Shown piece after piece: positions 59,301-64,000 of a stretch of DNA of 64,000 nucleotides. The stretch lies in assembly GCA_032358165.1 (NCBI GenBank), contig JAALGY010000011.1, positions 682,001 to 746,000 of the forward strand, given 5' to 3'. The position numbers and the translations under genes are program-made. A model generated the notes under the pieces. It was not told the origin of the DNA. It ran no database searches and was given only the letters and a program-made list of their open reading frames with translations. How positions within the stretch are numbered: the stretch's first letter is position 1; every line of letters starts with the position of its first letter. Origin of the DNA: Diplosphaera chodatii (taxonomy: Eukaryota > Chlorophyta > Trebouxiophyceae > Prasiolales > Stichococcaceae).

Positions 59301-60702
59301 ATGCCAATCTGCATGTCGCGAACACAGCTGTAACCGTGGTGTATTGTGAACCATTAGGCAGCTCAGCCATTTGTGCAGATATTAACAGGTCCACATCAGC
59401 ACCAGGTCATGGAGGCGCCAAAGCCAAAGGTGATGTTGACGAGCGCGGTGGCCATCAGCCCGCCGCCCAGCAGGAGGGTGGGCGAGGTGCGAGCCCCCAG
59501 CACCCCGCTTGCAAATTTGCTGAACCCATATGCAATGGGGAAGATGGACGTCATGACGCCCACCTGCGCATCGAAGCACCGTTGACATGAGACGAGGACG
59601 GTGCATGGGTTAGCTGGGCGAGTCCATGTGGAGCTTGCAAGAGAACTGCAGGTGCAATGTGGTTGGCAGGGCCCATGCAATGCACAGGTGGAGACATCTC
59701 AGTGGCTGCACCTGCGTGATGTCCATCTTCAGGGCGGCATCAGCAACCATGACGGGCGCTGTATATGTCAAGCTGTTCCGTGTGAGGTAGTAGCAGGAGT
59801 ACCTGTCAAAAGGACAGAGCTTCTGAGGCGTCTGTCAGTTTCTTGCTTTGCAATGCATGAACAGCGCCGCTGATTGAGCGTGACCGGCTGCAGACCGCTT
59901 GTCAGAATGTGTGCTCACCCGAGCACGATCCCCACAAAGCCAAGCAGCCGCCTGAGGACAAAGGCCCTGGGGTATTCTGCCAGATCCTGCAATCAGCATC
60001 AGCGTGCAGTGAGTGCGAGGGATGAATTGCCATTCAGTGCATACTCAGACTACATGAGTCTGCACGCAAGGCCAACAACTGCAGAAGTGCACCTGCATGG
60101 TCTTCACGCCTGGGGCGTGTGGATCTGTGGGCTTGCCGCTGCTGCCGCTGCTGGAAGGGGATCCGAGGGAGCCACCAGATGCCTGCAACAGCCGTGTGCA
60201 TGGTCTGATGCTGAAGCTGGAGCAGTTCCAGATGTGCAAGCACATCTATGCAAGCGCTTGTCGACAGGGTGGGGCAAGGAAGATCTCACCATCGATTGCG
60301 CCTTTGAGGGCTCCCCGACAGTGCCCTTCACAACCCGCTCCTTGTTGTCGTCATTGATGCCGCCGGCACCGGCTGCTGCGGCGGACTGGGCCACGAGCAG
60401 TGGCTGCCGCTGCCGTGCTGCTGCGGATCTGCTGCATCAGGAAATCATGATGCTAAGAGCTCGCCAGGTGACGCGCTACACTGGGGCCAGTATACTCACA
60501 AGATGGATATCACATGCTGCTGTACTACGGGCAGCGGACGCACTGCGAGCAGCCTCACCTGGTCATCCGATGGGACGATGAAAGGCCCAGCGGCGCGCGC
60601 AGCTGGGCAACATGCTGCCGTGTCCGCTGCACGCCCGCTGCTCTGTGCAGGCTGCACGGCAGCCCTGCGGCTGGCAGTGCCAGCACCATCTGTGCGAGTC
60701 AC
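56372..60702 (-). CDS. UhpC/GlpT-like organophosphate:phosphate antiporter (MFS), first exon unresolved
   Basis: Major-facilitator transporter of the bacterial-type OPA family (UhpC, UhpT, GlpT), which exchanges sugar phosphates or glycerol-3-phosphate for phosphate. Seventeen exons are phase-consistent (519 codons): 60409-60290, 60182-60093, 59986-59919, 59802-59712, 59563-59403, 59268-59232, 59069-58970, 58846-58820, 58670-58519, 58315-58220, 58044-57973, 57771-57622, 57320-57161, 56949-56853, 56711-56639, 56541-56512, 56407-56372. Signatures: VLRRLLGFVGIVLGYSCYY, LTRNSLTYTAPVMVADAALK, MTSIFPIAYGFSKFASGVLG, ALNGILQGFGGPCCARILTA, GTWWGMWNVAHNLG, RWGMWAPGAIGLTVGVLVLF, KDSPESVGYPPIE, VRQGVTSWFVFYLMK, GMELGGLFGSLLAGRLSDWL, GFLGWVAYLGAANAGVPLS. 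About twelve hydrophobic segments are visible. The N-terminal 70+ residues (Ser/Ala/Arg-rich, from 60559-60702 or beyond) could be a plastid transit peptide, but the start codon is not found. Exact substrate and membrane are inferred. Confidence 0.83.
57791..57855. repeat. AT-rich intron island with a perfect 10-bp inverted repeat
   Basis: Within the transporter intron 57772-57972 the sequence turns abruptly to mostly A and T. It contains arms ATTAAAATTT (57825-57834) and AAATTTTAAT (57840-57849), exact reverse complements around the loop TCAAT. AAATTTTTAAT at 57794-57804 is a near copy of one arm. Confidence 0.75.
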
Positions 60703-61708
60703 GCTGCTCCGGATGTCAGCCTGCCAGCATCAGAGCTACATGTCAGCAGCGTGCTCAAATGCCTGTGAATGGGGTGGGCCGTAGGTCCATGCTGGTCTGC
60801 CCATGATATCGGGAACACCAGCGACAGTGCTTCTCAGCGACTAGAGGCCAACGGGCTGCACTCTGTGTCAATCTAGGCTGTTGACTGCATGTACCGCTGA
60901 CGGCCTGACATTCCAAGGCTGTTTGACTTCCTAACATCAGGTGCTACAGGCTCTCGATGCGGGCTGCGTTGCTAGCTTAATACGCAGACAAAGCATCAAC
61001 AGCGATTGACGGGCACGATCAGTACTATGGGCCCACAGTATATTGAACTATCTGTTGCTGGAAATGCACCAACATAGCAGCAATCTGCTGGACAGTTTTG
61101 CCCTGCGCCCGCCCTTGATCACTCCTGACGCTGCATTCGGCTTGTTGCTGCCCATCCTGCTGCTGACGCAGGTGCATCACTCGCAAATTTGACAGTGTCT
61201 GTTGACAGTCGCTCTGAAGCTGGTGCAGGCACATCGGGCCACACCCACAGCAGGAGGCTGATCGGCGTCCGTCCGTCACGGTGCAGTGTGTCAGCTGTCG
61301 CAGTGGGACGTCTGACATCCCCACGTGGCGACAAATCCGTGAGTGGCATTCCACTGACCACGGATTATCCTCACCTGTTGGCTCGCCGAGGCCCAGGGTG
61401 TCGGCACAGGCAGCAGCGCCCAAGTGACGGGTGTCAGCCGCCACAAGCGTACGCCTTGTTTACAATGACGGTCGCGTGCGGACGGCGTTGCGCTCGCTGC
61501 TGTGCGATGAACGATCGTTTCACTGGGCGGGTGAGGACTATGGGGTGAAGACTGCCAGAAACCCTACCCGGAGCGCGCCCCGGCTCTGGCAGCATGTTCA
61601 ACCACTTTATCTTATCAAAGTGACTGAGATTTCTCAAGCGCACCCGCCGTGTCCGCGCTTGCCCAACCTCAGTTCCTGCCACGCATCTGTTTCAGCAGCT
61701 CAGCAGCC
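60703..61708. other. Divergent intergenic region, transporter (-) and psaD (+)
   Basis: This should hold the psaD promoter and 5' UTR and the undetermined 5' end of the transporter. An AT-rich stretch with TTTATCTTATC lies about 100 nt before the psaD ATG and could serve as a core promoter element. Frames at 61025-61444 (-) and 61189-61548 (+) overlap on opposite strands and show no domain. Confidence 0.4.
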
Positions 61709-63299
61709 ATGGCGACCATGCTCGCCGGCTCCCAGATGCTGGCCCAGACGCAGCGCAGCAGCCTGGCAGGCACATCCCTCCGGCAGCCTGCCCAGCGCGC
61801 AGCGCTGCGGCCAGCGCGCCAGGTCGTGCGGTCAGACACCACGACCGACAATAAGGAGAAGAAGGATGAGAAGAAGGCGTCAGCGCCCTTCAGCCCGCCG
61901 GCGCTGGACTCCTCATGGCCCAGCCCCATCTTCGGTGGCAGCACAGGAGGCCTGATGCGGAAGGCGCAGGTGGGTCTGCAATCTTTAAAGTCTGCTCACG
62001 GCCAGCGCTCAGCCGACAGCGGCCACGATGGACACTTGCTTTCTGCAGTCGCCTTTGAACGCAATCAGCCTGGGTGTCGGTGTTGCTCAGGCTGACTGCT
62101 TGGAACTTCTTTGTAAGACTCTCAATGCCAGCACGTCTATAGTCGTTATCTCCAGAGGGTCTCAGCAGCTCCGTCGCGTTGTGCTGCATGCCTACAGCAG
62201 CCGCTGCGGTTGAGGCCAAGGCTGCTGCATGCACGTCCCATTGCACATCAGATTCTGCGCTGAGGGCTGCTTACGGATGCTGGCGTCTGCGTGCCGCCTA
62301 CTTCTGCTCGTCATAAAGCGTCCCAGTCCCAGTAACAGCGCTCAAAGCAGCAGTGCTGCCACGGGCACTGTTGAGCATTCGCGCAGTTGTGTGTGAGGTG
62401 TCTAGTGCAAGCGTATGCTTCTGCCATCGCAGGAGGAGGAGTTCTACTGCATCACGTGGGAGGCGAAGAAGGAGGTGGTCTTCGAGCTGCCGACTGGCGG
62501 CGCCGCCATCATGCGCCAGGTCAGTGTCTCGCATCAGACATGGTGCTCAGTGATGGAACAGCGGGCTGTGCCATGGTCATTGGCTGCATGGTTGGGAGGC
62601 TTGCAAGCACTATTGGAAGGTACCATTGCCTATATGACTGCAATGGCATATCAGAGTCTGCTACATATACAGTATGAGGCAAAGGATGACCTGTGTCTGT
62701 GCGCCTCGCAGGGCCCGAACTTGCTGAAGCTCGCCCGTAAGGAGCAGTGCCTGGCGCTGCTGACGCAGCTGCGCACCAAGTTCAAGCTCAACGGCCAGTT
62801 CTACAGGGTGTTCCCCAACGGCGAGGTGCGGAGCCTGGACACGCCTTTGATGTCCGTCTGAGCCGTAGGAGTCTGAGCCATAGGATTACAAGGCTGTCGG
62901 GGTTCGATGGTGTGTAGCTGCGGGGGCCAATGAAGTGTGCTAAGCGCCACAGCTCTGCATGCTGTCAGAGGGTGCTGAGTGCCGGATAGCAACCCTGCGT
63001 CTTGCAACCCTGCAGGTGCAGTACCTGCACCCCAAGGACGGTGTCTACCCCGAGAAGGTGAACGCCGGCCGCAATGCAGTCAACGCCAACAAGGGGCGCA
63101 TTGGCGAGAACCTGAACCCTGTGCAGATCAAGTTCAGCGGCAAGTTGGTGAGCTTGTCCATAGCCTGAAGCGTTACTGGCTTTGCTGCTGTTCTCGCTCA
63201 GCTACAGTCATCTGCATCGATGTATTTTCCGTCTTTGTGTCCCGATGATCAGTGGCTGACATTTCTCGCGATCATCTGCAGGGTACATACGACAAGTAG
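61709..63299 (+). CDS. psaD: Photosystem I reaction centre subunit II (PsaD), chloroplast
   Basis: Stromal PSI subunit that docks ferredoxin on the acceptor side. Five exons: 61709-61969, 62433-62519, 62712-62825, 63016-63147, 63282-63299; 203 aa. The ATG sits in CCATGG and opens a Ser/Ala/Arg/Gln-rich transit peptide ending near PARQVVRSD. The mature part has [89 protein letters not shown] and PVQIKFSGK, all highly conserved. The last exon is only 18 nt (GTYDK and TAG), replacing the usual SYDL-like end. If the last intron were retained, the protein would end VSLSIA instead. An upstream in-frame codon at 61649 gives no better start. A Lys/Glu-rich stretch precedes the conserved core. High, light-regulated expression is expected from the family. 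Confidence 0.97.
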
Positions 63300-63930
63300 G
63301 TTACCTTTCTCGGGTAGGAGGTGCAGGCAGGCGCCAATGCTATCGTGTCATTGACTGGTTGGTTGGCTGCGGGGTTGCGGCAACATTGGCGGCTCTGCAG
63401 CACTTCTGCAGTGGGGTCGTCCCAACTCAATGCGCAATGCAGCGCATGCATGCTCGACTTGGCAATTGTGCAGATGCTTGCCATTGAGAAGACTGAACGT
63501 CGAAGCATTGGTTGCCAATTCAAGCAGTGCTGTAAAGTATTCCAGCGATGACAGTCCATCCCCGCTGCTGCGGCGGTACATGCAGTCGCAATGCAACAGG
63601 TTCGTCAACAGCACTACAATGCGCCAACGTCGGGCAGATGACGCGCAGACAGCATGCAGGGGAGGGACTGCAGGCTGGCAGGCTCGCCTCCTCGGCCACC
63701 CTGTGTCAGATCAGGCAGAGATGGCCGAGATGCAGACAATTTGCTGTCCCGGGACACTGCACTGCGCCTCAGGTCACATTATCGCCGGACAGCCCTGTGT
63801 GTAGCTCGATTGCTTCATTTGAGTGCGAGTCTGATCCTCATCCCCGGCTTCAGTTGGGACGGAGGGTCGGCTGAGCAGTTTTGCATGCCAGCAAACGTTC
63901 GTGCACAGCCGTCGAGTAGGTGCTTAGCAC
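63300..63930. other. psaD 3' region and unassigned sequence
   Basis: A plus-strand TGTAA at 63531-63535 is about 230 nt past the psaD stop and is a candidate poly(A) signal. On the minus strand 63614-63348 is open and protein-like (for example FTALLELATNASTFSLLNGK), and could be an exon of the gene entering from the right edge. I could not identify it. Confidence 0.3.
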
Positions 63931-64000
63931 CTTGGTGTAGCAGCGTCCGGATGCAGGCGTTGATCGCGTAGAAGGGATCACAGATTTGAAACCGCGCCAG
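63931..64000 (-). CDS. Possible exon of an unidentified gene running off the right edge
   Basis: The minus strand from the window edge reads ARFQICDPFYAINACIRTLL and then a GTG-type donor at 63930. The frame stays open to 63815, so the exon may be longer. Composition is protein-like (aromatic and hydrophobic residues well spaced), but I recognise no family, and 70 nt is too short to be sure. Confidence 0.25.

Noticed and set aside
61025..61548. An ankyrin-like frame upstream of psaD
   Set aside because: Only a DGRTPI-like hexamer suggests it; the rest shows no ankyrin repeat, and an opposite-strand frame overlaps.
1..64000. High apparent frequency of CATG/TGCATG words, as a possible methylation signal
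   Set aside because: This is an impression by eye. CATG is a known 6mA context in some algae, but without counting against base composition I cannot claim enrichment.

Overview
This 64 kb window is nuclear DNA of a green alga. It encodes plastid proteins that are nuclear only in plants and algae (phosphoribulokinase; photosystem I subunit PsaD with a transit peptide), plant-type cytokinesis kinases (FUSED/TIO and MAP3K-epsilon), and a UhpC-like sugar-phosphate transporter of the sort known from Archaeplastida. Genes are GC-rich and broken into many short exons by introns of roughly 70-460 nt, most with GTG-type donors and TGCAG-type acceptors. TGTAA motifs, the chlorophyte polyadenylation signal, lie downstream of several stop codons. 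I favour a chlorophyte, possibly trebouxiophyte-like, but the species is not determinable by eye. No tRNA, rRNA, CRISPR, bacterial operon or intact transposon was seen.

Layout, left to right: BRE1-type RING E3 ligase (+, 5' end outside the window); MRM1-like mitochondrial rRNA methyltransferase with an RGG-rich N-terminal half (+); inositol-tetrakisphosphate 1-kinase (-); FUSED/TIO kinase with ARM repeats (-); RecQ helicase (+); ACOT9-type acyl-CoA thioesterase (-); MAP3K-epsilon with ARM repeats (-); a coiled-coil protein ending in an RPGRIP1-like C2 domain (+); CCR4-type EEP nuclease (-); plastid-targeted protein with two GST N-terminal domains (+); phosphoribulokinase (-); RED/IK/SMU2 splicing factor (+); UhpC/GlpT-like transporter (-); psaD (+); and a weak partial exon at the right edge (-).

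I rebuilt nearly complete exon models for ten genes by hand, using family motifs and reading-frame continuity across every junction: MRM1-like 602 aa, ITPK 414 aa, RecQ 714 aa, ACOT 424 aa, CCR4-like 407 aa, tandem GST-N 326 aa, PRK at least 369 aa, RED 643 aa, transporter at least 519 aa, PsaD 203 aa. FUSED, MAP3K-epsilon, BRE1 and the RPGRIP1-like gene were recognised exon by exon but not fully assembled.

The genes do not form one pathway. Functional groupings are photosynthesis (PRK, PsaD, and perhaps the transporter and the GST-N protein), RNA metabolism (MRM1-like, CCR4-like, RED), chromatin and DNA upkeep (BRE1, RecQ), and two cytokinesis-linked kinase-ARM fusions about 8 kb apart. The most striking genome-level signal is an unusually high share of GC-AG introns: about 7 of about 100 introns modelled, plus two more in partly modelled genes. 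I found no convincing novel multi-gene system.
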